Of a stretch of DNA of 64,000 nucleotides, positions 29,451 through 36,994 are shown in pieces (positions within the stretch are counted from its first letter, which is position 1; each line of letters opens with the position of its first letter). The notes under the pieces were generated by a model. That model was not told the origin of the DNA. It searched no databases and saw only the letters and a list, made by a program, of their open reading frames with translations. The position numbers and the translations under genes were made by a program. The DNA is from Bordetella bronchialis. Lineage in GTDB: Bacteria > Pseudomonadota > Gammaproteobacteria > Burkholderiales > Burkholderiaceae_B. The stretch lies in NCBI RefSeq assembly GCF_001676705.1, contig NZ_CP016170.1:4340001-4404000 (forward strand), read 5' to 3'.

Positions 29451-30491
29451 GTGGCACGAGTCGGGACATATACATTGATAGAAGGTCATTCGGTAAATCA
29501 GGGCGGATCCATCGCGCTGATCCTGTCAGCCCGCCTGGGCGACACCTTGTTCTTGATGAACGTCGCCAACAATCTGCGGCGTGCCGGGCGCGATGTGGTC
29601 ATCTATGGCACGCACGGCCATGATCTGGCGGGCTGGTTTCCCGGGTTCGATATACGGCCGCTGCCATCGGAAAGCGAGATCGGCGTGCTGGAGAAGTACG
29701 CCGCCATCGTTCAGATGGACCAGGACAAGCCCATCGCCGGCCTGGGCCAGCGCTACCCGCAGTACGCGGCCATCAAGTCCTGGCCGGGCGTGGAAGACGC
29801 CAGTTCGCGCAAACGCCATCCGCGCGGCCATGGTGGCAGGCACGGCGAGTTCCATCACGGCCACATCCGCTACAACGGCGTGATGATCCGCTTCCGCTAT
29901 TACACGCAGGCCCGGTTCGGCCTGACGGAGTGGGTGCCGGACACCGGCCTGCGCCCCCCGGGCCACCTGCGGGCGCGCGTGCATGCGCGCCGCATCGTCA
30001 TCCACCCCACGTCCAGCGAGCAAGCGCGCTGCTGGAAGCCGAGCCAGTACGTCGCCCTGGCGACCGAGCTGCGCGCGCGGGGCTTCGAGCCCACGTTCGT
30101 ACTGGCGCCGAACGAGCGGCCGGCATGGCGCGCCCTGCTGGCGCCGCATGGCCTGCCCATACTCGAGGCGCCCGACCTGGCGCGGACCGCGGCCGCGATC
30201 TATGAATCCGGCTGGTTCATCGGCACGGATTCCGGCATCGGGCATCTCGCATCGGCCTGTGGCGTGCCCACGGTGACCATCGTGGACCGGCCCCGCAACA
30301 TGAATAGCTGGCGGCCGATGTGGGCGCCGGGACTGATCGTGCGCCCATGGTGGCTGCCCTTGCGGCAGCTGCGCCGCAAGTACTGGCGTGAAGCGACCAC
30401 CGTGGGCCGGGTACTGCGCACGTTCGACAAACTCAGGCAGCGGGTGGGCGGTGCCCGGCACGACAAGGCCCCGCCTGCCCGGCGTCCCTAG
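29451..30491 (+). CDS. Glycosyltransferase family 9 (heptosyltransferase-like) protein
   Basis: A 346-residue protein. The N-terminal segment IALILSARLGDTLFLMNVANNL matches the first motif of ADP-heptose:LPS heptosyltransferases (GT9, GT-B fold). The C-terminal donor-site region contains HPTSSEQARCWKPSQYVALA and SGWFIGTDSGIGHLASACGVPTV, typical of the family. It may add a sugar to lipopolysaccharide core. The start is uncertain: a GTG at 29451 without a clear Shine-Dalgarno site was used, and a TTG at 29475 is an alternative. It stands alone rather than in an LPS locus, so acceptor and donor cannot be named. Confidence 0.8.
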   Translation: MARVGTYTLIEGHSVNQGGSIALILSARLGDTLFLMNVANNLRRAGRDVVIYGTHGHDLAGWFPGFDIRPLPSESEIGVLEKYAAIVQMDQDKPIAGLGQRYPQYAAIKSWPGVEDASSRKRHPRGHGGRHGEFHHGHIRYNGVMIRFRYYTQARFGLTEWVPDTGLRPPGHLRARVHARRIVIHPTSSEQARCWKPSQYVALATELRARGFEPTFVLAPNERPAWRALLAPHGLPILEAPDLARTAAAIYESGWFIGTDSGIGHLASACGVPTVTIVDRPRNMNSWRPMWAPGLIVRPWWLPLRQLRRKYWREATTVGRVLRTFDKLRQRVGGARHDKAPPARRP

Positions 30492-30781
30492 GCCTGGCCG
30501 TCGTCGTGATCGTCCGGATCCACCCACATGTCGGTGATCCGGCCGGCGGCGTCGGTCAGGATGGTCACCCTGCCCGGCTCCCGGTCCACGGTCACCGGCC
30601 CGGACGCGACCCGCAGCTTGCGCCCGATCAAGTCGCCCAGCAGGAAGGTGACGACCTGGGTATGAATGGGTATGGCCAGGCTGCCCAGGTCTGTCCTGGA
30701 TACCTGGCCGCTGCTTGCGGGCCAGGGGAAATGGCCGTCTTCACGGTCCCCATTGGTGCGGATTGCTGTGGCGTGGCTCAT
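30488..30781 (-). CDS. Small protein, possible peptidase-inhibitor I78-like domain
   Basis: A 97-residue protein starting MSHATAIRTN at 30781 with GGAG six to seven bases upstream. No signal peptide. The C-terminal part, VTFLLGDLIGRKLRVASG then PVTVDREPGRVTILTDAAG then RITDMWVDP, has the layout seen in I78-type inhibitor domains (conserved strand, Arg-rich loop, DxxGRI strand). The similarity is weak and the disulphide Cys residues are missing. It lies convergent to the glycosyltransferase gene with a 4-bp overlap. It is divergent from the pepsin-like gene, which is suggestive but unproven as an inhibitor-protease pair. Confidence 0.45.
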   Translation of the reverse strand: MSHATAIRTNGDREDGHFPWPASSGQVSRTDLGSLAIPIHTQVVTFLLGDLIGRKLRVASGPVTVDREPGRVTILTDAAGRITDMWVDPDDHDDGQA

Positions 30782-30952
30782 TGCGCGCTCCCCTATCGGT
30801 GTAGGCACACCCGTCCGATGGGCGGTCCGGGTAGTGAAGAGTGTCCAGGCCGCCGCCCCTCGAAGATAGAGAGCCGCTTGCCCTAGGCCCTACGCCGCCG
30901 CCGGCATGTCCTAGGCCGGCCCGGCGAGACGGAAGGGTTAAGATCCGCAGCC

Positions 30953-32026
30953 ATGCGCACCCTGCACCGCCTGGCCTTCGCCCTTGCCGCCCTGTCCTTC
31001 CTGGCGGCTCCCGTCCTTGCCCAGCCGGCCTACGACGGCTATCGCCAGGGCACCTATCTGCGATTCCTGAATGCCCCGCCGCCGGGCGAGCCCCGCGCCG
31101 TGCCCCCGACGCTGGAGCTTTCCTTCGGCGGGCAGCCGGTGCGCGCCGTCATGGACACGGGGTCGACGGGCATCGTGGTGGCCGCATCGTCCATCCCGGA
31201 TGTGGATCGCCTGCCGACGCTGGGACCGGGCACGCTCAGTTACTCCAGCTCCGGGCGCATCATGCGTGGACGATGGGTGATGGCCGTCGCAACCATCCGC
31301 GGGGCGAACGGTGCCAGCATCGCCACGCGGCCGCTGCCCGTGCTGGCGATAGACCGCATCGAGTGCTTTCGCAACGCCCGGGACTGCGAACCCAGCGACG
31401 ATCCGCGCCACGTCGCCATGATAGGCGTGGGCTACGCCCGCGAAGCCGACCATCAATCCCAGAGCACGCCGGACAAGAATCCCTTCTTGAACCTGCCCGG
31501 CATGGGCAACGCCGATGCGCCTGGAGCGGTGCGGCGCGGTTATGTCGTCACGCGCGAGGGCGTGCATGTCGGCCTGACGCCGGCCAACACGCGCGGCGAC
31601 TACCGCTACATCAAATTGCCGAAGGCCGCCGACGGGCGGGATTGGTCCCCGCTGCCCGCCTGTATCGCGCTGGAGCACGGCAAACCTGCCTGCGGCACGG
31701 CCCTGATCGATACCGGCGTGTCGACGATGTACCTGACCGTGCCGCCGGACCGGCAGGCGGGACATATCCGGACAGACGGTGGCCGGACGCTGGTGCCGGG
31801 CACCCGCATCGCGATACGTTTCGGCGCGGACGCCACGGCGGGTTCGCCGGGCTACGGCTTCGCGGCGGGGGATGGCGGCGATGCCGCCGCGCCCGGGCGC
31901 ATCGTGCTGGTGGACGGGCAGGACAGGCCCACCTTCGTCAATACCAGCGTGCACGCGCTGAACGTGTTCGACTATCTGTACGATGCCGACGGCGGGTACG
32001 TCGCCTTCCGCCGCCTGGCCCGGTAA
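30953..32026 (+). CDS. Secreted two-lobe pepsin-like aspartic protease homologue
   Basis: A 357-residue protein with a signal peptide cleaved after LAAPVLA (residue 23). Two catalytic-type triads are present, VMDTGST at Asp68 and LIDTGVS at Asp253, each preceded by a hydrophobic strand, with an intervening AMIGVGYA similar to the GILGLG of family A1. This is the bilobal pepsin plan, which is uncommon in bacteria but known there (shewasin-type proteins). The protein should be periplasmic or secreted. Catalytic Asp residues are seen; activity and substrate are inferred. Upstream Shine-Dalgarno is weak (GGAAGG some distance away). Confidence 0.75.
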   Translation: MRTLHRLAFALAALSFLAAPVLAQPAYDGYRQGTYLRFLNAPPPGEPRAVPPTLELSFGGQPVRAVMDTGSTGIVVAASSIPDVDRLPTLGPGTLSYSSSGRIMRGRWVMAVATIRGANGASIATRPLPVLAIDRIECFRNARDCEPSDDPRHVAMIGVGYAREADHQSQSTPDKNPFLNLPGMGNADAPGAVRRGYVVTREGVHVGLTPANTRGDYRYIKLPKAADGRDWSPLPACIALEHGKPACGTALIDTGVSTMYLTVPPDRQAGHIRTDGGRTLVPGTRIAIRFGADATAGSPGYGFAAGDGGDAAAPGRIVLVDGQDRPTFVNTSVHALNVFDYLYDADGGYVAFRRLAR

Positions 32027-32042
32027 GGCGATAAGGCGGCCG

Positions 32043-32933
32043 CTAGCCCGCTTTGTCCGCCACTTGAAGTTCGCCGTCCAGCAGCTTGCCCAGCACCATC
32101 TTCCTGCCGAAAACGGCAGACTCGCCGGTGTCGCCGTCGAAGCGCTTCCAGTCGGACAGGAATTCGCGCATGCGCGTCTCCACCCACGCGCGGTCTTTCC
32201 CCGGGAAGGCCAGTAGCGTCGCGCGGATGTCTTTTTCGTAGCCCGGCGCGCGCTGCGCGAGCGATAGCCGCTGCGCCACCAGCCTGTCGTAGTCGCCGCT
32301 GGCCTGGAGCTCCGCGACCACGGCATCCAGGAAGGCCGCATACGATCCGGTGCGCCGCCAGTCGCGGTACGGGGCGCGCGCGCCCGCGCCCGGCTCGCCG
32401 TCGAGCCATTTGCGCTGGACCCGCCGCATGACGGGAAGCCGCGCATAGTCGCCGCGGAAGTCGATCAGGCCATCGAGCCGGTCCAGGCTGCCCTGCCAGC
32501 GTTCCAGCTCGATAGCCGTGCTGCCGGTAAAGGCATCGGAGGACGAGCGCCGCTGGCATTCGGGGATGTTTTCCGCGGCCCTGCAATCCACGTTTTGCGA
32601 GCGCATCGTCCCCGGCGCCGTGGCTTGCGCGACGAGGCTGCGGTTGACGTGCCCGAGCATCTCCGAAGCGCCGGCCGTCGACAGGCGCAACACGGAGCGG
32701 AACAACGGGGCCACCCAGCCCGAGATCGCATCACGCCGGAAACGATCGGGCTGGATCGCGGGCCGAGGCCCGGATGCGGACACAGACGCGTCGTCCGCGA
32801 CCGGCCGGTAGGCGTCGAATGCGTGGCCCGTGTGGGCGGCATGAGGCGCGCCGGCGGCCTCGATGGACGCCCCGCTGCGTGCGGCATCGGCATGCGAAAC
32901 AGGCGCCGCGCGCGGTCCGAATGCGATCGCCAT
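32043..32933 (-). CDS. Unrecognised protein with disordered Ala-rich N-terminus
   Basis: A 296-residue protein starting MAIAFGPRAAP with AGGAGAACGCCG before the ATG. The first 65 residues are low-complexity (Ala, His, Ser, Pro, Asp) and lack a Sec signal. The rest is helical: RSVLRLSTAGASEMLGHVN, then SYAAFLDAVVAELQASGDY, then DRAWVETRMREFLSDWKRF. A disordered N-terminus followed by a helical body is common among type III effectors, but no effector family is recognised and no secretion genes are nearby. Cys residues occur only in a short loop (NVDCRAAENIPECQ). Function unknown. Confidence 0.5.
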   Translation of the reverse strand: MAIAFGPRAAPVSHADAARSGASIEAAGAPHAAHTGHAFDAYRPVADDASVSASGPRPAIQPDRFRRDAISGWVAPLFRSVLRLSTAGASEMLGHVNRSLVAQATAPGTMRSQNVDCRAAENIPECQRRSSSDAFTGSTAIELERWQGSLDRLDGLIDFRGDYARLPVMRRVQRKWLDGEPGAGARAPYRDWRRTGSYAAFLDAVVAELQASGDYDRLVAQRLSLAQRAPGYEKDIRATLLAFPGKDRAWVETRMREFLSDWKRFDGDTGESAVFGRKMVLGKLLDGELQVADKAG

Positions 32934-33117
32934 CGGCGTTCTCCTGTCGCGCGTGATTCATGTGGGCGGTAACACGGCGCATGGGTCATGGCGGGCCGCC
33001 TCGCGTTCCAGGTTTCAGGGCTAACCCTGGGATCGACGACGAAAGCCGCCATGCGCGCCGCCATTGCCGGCCGCGCGGCAGGGTACGCGCCGGGGCTGTC
33101 GGCCCCCTGCGCGCCGC

Positions 33118-33378
33118 TCAGGATTTGTCTTCCGCCTGGGCCGTCGTGCGGGCCCCAGCTTCCTCGCCGGCGTGCTCCATCACCGGTTCCGGTTTCACGG
33201 ATTTGCTGCTGGCGTGGCGTTTCGCCGCGGCCTGCTTGGCTTCCTGCGAGTCGAATCGATGCGCCTTTCCCATGGCGTGGGCGGCGCGGCCGCCCTGTGC
33301 CGCGATCCCACGCAGCAGTTCGGGATCCATGGCGGCAAAGCCCCTGGGCTTGCGGGTTGTCTTGCGTTCCTCGGTCAT
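33118..33378 (-). CDS. Small KGG-motif stress-type protein
   Basis: An 86-residue, highly charged protein. GFAAMDPELLRGIAAQGGRA then AHAMGKAHRFDSQEAKQA matches the KGG/GsiB-Con-10 repeat of general stress proteins (consensus GFAsMD...iaskGGraAh). The third repeat block is degraded to KQAAAKRH. The C-terminus is low complexity. Such proteins are hydrophilic and accumulate in stress or stationary phase; the molecular role is unclear. It has its own start with a G-rich site upstream. Confidence 0.75.
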   Translation of the reverse strand: MTEERKTTRKPRGFAAMDPELLRGIAAQGGRAAHAMGKAHRFDSQEAKQAAAKRHASSKSVKPEPVMEHAGEEAGARTTAQAEDKS

Positions 33379-33773
33379 CGTGCGCCCCCTCTATGGTAAG
33401 TGCAGAAGACATGGCAACGCCCGTGCCCGCTGGCCGGATATGCACGCCCTCCGGAGCGCGCTCGCCATGCGCGCGCGGGGCGCGCTCACGGTCACGACGC
33501 GAGGCGCGCCGGCCATCCGCGCCGGGCGCGATTCAAGGATCGGCACCCCTTACCACCCGTTGTAGCGCTTACGGAAAAACAAAAAAATGTGGCGGCACTT
33601 GACCGCGCCGCCCTGGATGGTTACTTAATATGTATGGCTGGCCCGCTCCCTTTGCAACGATTCGAAGCACAAACAATGTCAGCATGGGGCCAATGCGCCG
33701 CTTCCGGGGGAAAAGGGGCGGAGTCGCGGATTTACAAATTGTGACGCCCATGTATATGGGCTGAAGGAGCTCG
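33379..33773. other. Intergenic region before the mini transcription unit
   Basis: 395 bp. It presumably holds the KGG gene promoter (minus) and a promoter for the small plus-strand unit that follows. TTGACC at 33599 with an AT-rich stretch 17-21 bp later is only a weak candidate. GCCCAT-GTAT-ATGGGC (33746-33761) is an exact inverted repeat just before a Shine-Dalgarno. Confidence 0.4.
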
Positions 33774-33848
33774 ATGCTACCTTGCTTGCGGGTCGACGAG
33801 CTGTTTTCCAAGCAGCTGGTACGTCGTGGACCCGCACACGAGCTTTGA
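33774..33848 (+). CDS. Candidate 24-residue small ORF
   Basis: An ATG at 33774 with AAGGAG four bases upstream opens a 24-codon frame encoding MLPCLRVDELF... ending in HEL, with stop TGA 33846-33848. The stop is fused to the left arm of a strong intrinsic terminator. The inverted repeat GCCCAT/ATGGGC lies just upstream of the Shine-Dalgarno. The whole reads like a minimal transcription unit (leader peptide or dual-function small RNA). The peptide has no recognised relative. Confidence 0.4.
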   Translation: MLPCLRVDELFSKQLVRRGPAHEL

Positions 33849-33878
33849 GGCCACTGCTGACGCGGTGGCCTCTTTTTT
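33847..33878 (+). terminator. Strong rho-independent terminator, plus strand
   Basis: An 8-bp stem GAGGCCAC/GTGGCCTC with loop TGCTGACGCG and six T at 33873-33878. There is no T-run on the minus side, so it serves a plus-strand transcript rather than the ndh gene. Confidence 0.85.
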
Positions 33879-33925
33879 ATCGGGGCTACCGCCGACGGAG
33901 GCCCCGCCCCGCGGCTCGACCCGAG

Positions 33926-35317
33926 TCAATGCAGCTTGACGCGGGGATGTGTGCGGCGGGTCAGCAGCCGCGCCAGCGCCAGGGAGACCGTACGGGAAAA
34001 CCCCAGGACGGTGCGGTGATGCAGCAGGTGCAGGCTGGCATACATCCAGCGCGCGATCGTGCCGCTGACAAAGAAGCCCCGCCCCAGCAAGGCGCCCATC
34101 AGGCTGCCCACGCCGCGCTCGCGGCCCAGGGCAACGAGCGAGCCCCGGTCCTTGTAGACGAAATCGCCCTCCGGTTCCGGACGGCCTTCGATCCGCGCGG
34201 CCAGGCGCCGGCGCAGGTAGGCGGCCTCCTGGTGGGCGGCCTGGGCGCGCGCCGGCACCACCCTGCCATCGGCCCGCGGCGCCGCGGCGCAATCGCCGAA
34301 CGCCAGAATATTGGGGTCCTCCGTCCGCAGGCGGGCATCCACTTCCAGTTGCCCCGCGCGATTGCGGGGCAGGTCCAGCGCGCCCAGCACGTCCGGGCCC
34401 TTGATGCCCGCCGCCCACATGCAGAGGTTGGCGGGGAAGACGCGGCCGTCCTTGGCGATCACGCTGTCGGCCGTCACCTGGGAGACCAGGCAGCCGCTCT
34501 CGATGGCGATGCCGAGCTTTTCCAGGCGCCGCTGGGCCGCGCGCGAGAGCTTCTCCGGCAAGGCGGCCAGGATGCGCGGCGCGCCCTCGACGATGCGGAT
34601 CGCCAGGTCCTGCCGTGGATCGAAATGGGTCAGACCGTACGCCGCAACAAGGCGGCTGGCCTCCTGCAGTTCCGCGGCCAGCTCCACGCCGGTGGCGCCG
34701 CCGCCCACGATGACGATGTGCAGCCGGGCCTGCGGGTCGCTGGCCTTGGCCTGGTCGACCTTGACCATGGCTTGCAGCATGGTCAGCCGGAATTGCTCCG
34801 CCGACTCTGGCGTATCCAGGGTGATCGCATGTTCACGGGCCCCCGGCGTGCCGAAGAAGTTCGAGGTGCTGCCCACGGCGATGACCAGCGTGTCGTAGGG
34901 AATCTCGCGGTCCGGCAATAGCGGCTCGCCCGTGGGCCCCGCGACGGCGCCCACATGGACCACCCGCCGCGCGCGATCCACGCCCTGCATGGTGCCCAGC
35001 ACGAAGTTGAAGCGCGCCAGGTTCGCCAGCATCAGGTAGGACAGCCCTTCCTGCTGCACGTCCACCGTCCCGGCGGCGGCCTCGTGCAGCGTCGGCTTCC
35101 AGATATGGAGCATATGGCTGTCGATCAGCGTGACGTGCTGCCGGCCATGCTTGCGGCCCAGCGTGGTGGCCAGTTCGAGCCCGCCCGCGCCGCCGCCCAC
35201 GATGACGACACGGTGCGGCGCCATCGCGGCGGGTTTCTGGACGGGTGCGTCCGCATTGCTGGATCCGGGTTCGGCGGGCCGCGCATGCTCGCGCAGCAGG
35301 GCGGGGATTTCGGGCAT
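33926..35317 (-). CDS. ndh: Type II NADH dehydrogenase (NDH-2)
   Basis: Single-subunit, non-proton-pumping NADH:quinone oxidoreductase, 463 residues, membrane-associated FAD protein. The first dinucleotide fold has VVIVGGGAGGLELA near residue 40. The second has IVIVGGGATGVELAAEL near residue 175. The C-terminal part carries ILAFGDCAAAP and RWMYASLHLLHHRTVLG, expected membrane-anchoring features of NDH-2. The first 32 residues (to PAAMAPHR) are low complexity; MAPHRVV is an alternative start. It oxidises NADH without energy conservation and complements the bo3 and bd-type oxidases in this window. Confidence 0.9.
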   Translation of the reverse strand: MPEIPALLREHARPAEPGSSNADAPVQKPAAMAPHRVVIVGGGAGGLELATTLGRKHGRQHVTLIDSHMLHIWKPTLHEAAAGTVDVQQEGLSYLMLANLARFNFVLGTMQGVDRARRVVHVGAVAGPTGEPLLPDREIPYDTLVIAVGSTSNFFGTPGAREHAITLDTPESAEQFRLTMLQAMVKVDQAKASDPQARLHIVIVGGGATGVELAAELQEASRLVAAYGLTHFDPRQDLAIRIVEGAPRILAALPEKLSRAAQRRLEKLGIAIESGCLVSQVTADSVIAKDGRVFPANLCMWAAGIKGPDVLGALDLPRNRAGQLEVDARLRTEDPNILAFGDCAAAPRADGRVVPARAQAAHQEAAYLRRRLAARIEGRPEPEGDFVYKDRGSLVALGRERGVGSLMGALLGRGFFVSGTIARWMYASLHLLHHRTVLGFSRTVSLALARLLTRRTHPRVKLH

Positions 35318-35446
35318 CGGGACACCTGGACGTGGAGCCGCCCCGCGGGGCGGCGTGGAAACGGTGGCGGCGGCTACCCGGCCGCCGCCCGATCCACATC
35401 CGTTAGCAAACGATGTTCCGCGCCCGCGCGGCGCCCCAGCCCGCGA

Positions 35447-36994
35447 TCAGGGCTGGGGCCGCGCAGCCCGGCCGTTGCCGGCTTCCGCGGTCTGCTCGGG
35501 TTTCCGGGTGGTTTCCTCCCAGCCGCCGCCCAGCGCCTTGTACAGCTGGACACGGTTGAGCAGCGCGCCCAGGCCGGCCTGCACCAGCTGCAACTGCGCG
35601 TTGTAGTAGGTAACCTGCGCGTTCTGGACCTGCAGATAGCTGTCGATGCCGCCGTTGTAACGCATGGTCGACAGCTCCACCGTGCGGGCGGACGAGGCTT
35701 CCAGCGCGCGCAGCGACTCCACTTCCGTGCCGTAGGTGGCCACGCCGGCCAGCGCGTCGGAGACTTCCTGGAAGGCCTGCTGGATGGCTTGCTCGTATTG
35801 CGCCACCGCGATGTTGTTGCGCGCCTCGGCCAGGGCCAGGTTGGAACGGATGGCGCCGCCCGAGAAAATGGGCGTCGTGATGGACGGCGAGAAACTCCAG
35901 AATCCGTGGCCGCCCTTGAACAGGTCGTCCAGCGACGAGCTGGCCGAGCCCAGCAGGCCCGTCAGCGATATGGTCGGGAAGAAGGCCGCGCGGGCCGCGC
36001 CGATGTTGGCGTTGGCCGAACGCAGATTGTTCTCCGCCGACAGGATATCGGGACGGCGTTCCAGCAGCGCCGATGGCAGGCCCGCCGGAATGGCGGCCAG
36101 CACCTGGGCGTTGTCAAACGGGGCCGGGGCCGGCAGGTCCGGCGGCAAGGGCGCGCCGGTCAGCAGCACCAGCGCGTTCACGGCCTGTGCCTGCGCCCGC
36201 GCCAGCTCGGCCAGATTGGCCGACGCCGCATCCAGGAGCGACTTGGCCTGGTTCAGGTCCAGTTCCGAGGCCACGCCACCGTCGAAGCGGCGCTTGACCA
36301 GATCGTACGAGGCCTGTCGGGACTCCAGGGTCTTGCGTGTCAGGTCCAGCTGGACGTCGGCCGCGCGCAGGTTCAGGTAAGCCTGGGCGACTTCTCCCAC
36401 CAGCGATATCTGCACGCTGCGGCGGGCCTGCTCGGTGGACAGGTACTGTTGATAGGCGGCTTCCGACAGGCTACGCAGCCGCCCGAACACATCGATCTCG
36501 AACGTGGTCAGGCCCAGACCCGCCTGGTACTGGCTGCTGATCGAGGTCGAGTCCGGCCCGCCCGGCCGCAGGCTGCGCGGAAGGTGCTGCCGCGTTCCCT
36601 GGACACCGGCGCCGATGCTCGGGAATAGCTGGCCGCGCTGCACGCCCCACTGCGCGCGCGCTTCCTCCACCCGCTGCACGGCAACCCGCAGGTCGCGGTT
36701 GTTCTGCAAGGCCAGCGCGATCAAGGCCTGCAGGCGCGGATCGTGGAAGAAATCCCTCCAGCCGATATCGGCCGCCGCCACATCGCTGGCCGGCGACAGG
36801 GCGGACGCCGGCTGCATGCCGGCGGTCGTCGCCTTGTCGTAGCCGCCGTAGGTCAGCTTGGGCTGGTCCGGCCAGTCCGCCTGGACAGGCGCGGCGGGCC
36901 GCTCGTACTTCGGCGCCAGCGTGCAGCCGCCGAGCGCGGCGGCCAGCGCCGTGGCCAGCGCGGTGGATCGCATGATGGATGGCGTACGCATCAT
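35447..36994 (-). CDS. Outer membrane efflux lipoprotein (NodT/OprM family)
   Basis: A 515-residue outer-membrane channel of a tripartite RND pump. A lipobox in LAAALGGCTLAPKYERP gives lipid anchoring. Two repeated OEP domains follow with coiled-coil helices, such as ARAQWGVQRGQLFPSIGAG, then FPTISLTGLLGSA, then YEQAIQQAFQEVSDALAGV. The start ATG overlaps the stop of the inner-membrane transporter gene (ATGATG at 36994/36991). The gene order is fusion protein, transporter, channel. Substrate range cannot be told from sequence. Confidence 0.93.
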   Translation of the reverse strand: MMRTPSIMRSTALATALAAALGGCTLAPKYERPAAPVQADWPDQPKLTYGGYDKATTAGMQPASALSPASDVAAADIGWRDFFHDPRLQALIALALQNNRDLRVAVQRVEEARAQWGVQRGQLFPSIGAGVQGTRQHLPRSLRPGGPDSTSISSQYQAGLGLTTFEIDVFGRLRSLSEAAYQQYLSTEQARRSVQISLVGEVAQAYLNLRAADVQLDLTRKTLESRQASYDLVKRRFDGGVASELDLNQAKSLLDAASANLAELARAQAQAVNALVLLTGAPLPPDLPAPAPFDNAQVLAAIPAGLPSALLERRPDILSAENNLRSANANIGAARAAFFPTISLTGLLGSASSSLDDLFKGGHGFWSFSPSITTPIFSGGAIRSNLALAEARNNIAVAQYEQAIQQAFQEVSDALAGVATYGTEVESLRALEASSARTVELSTMRYNGGIDSYLQVQNAQVTYYNAQLQLVQAGLGALLNRVQLYKALGGGWEETTRKPEQTAEAGNGRAARPQP

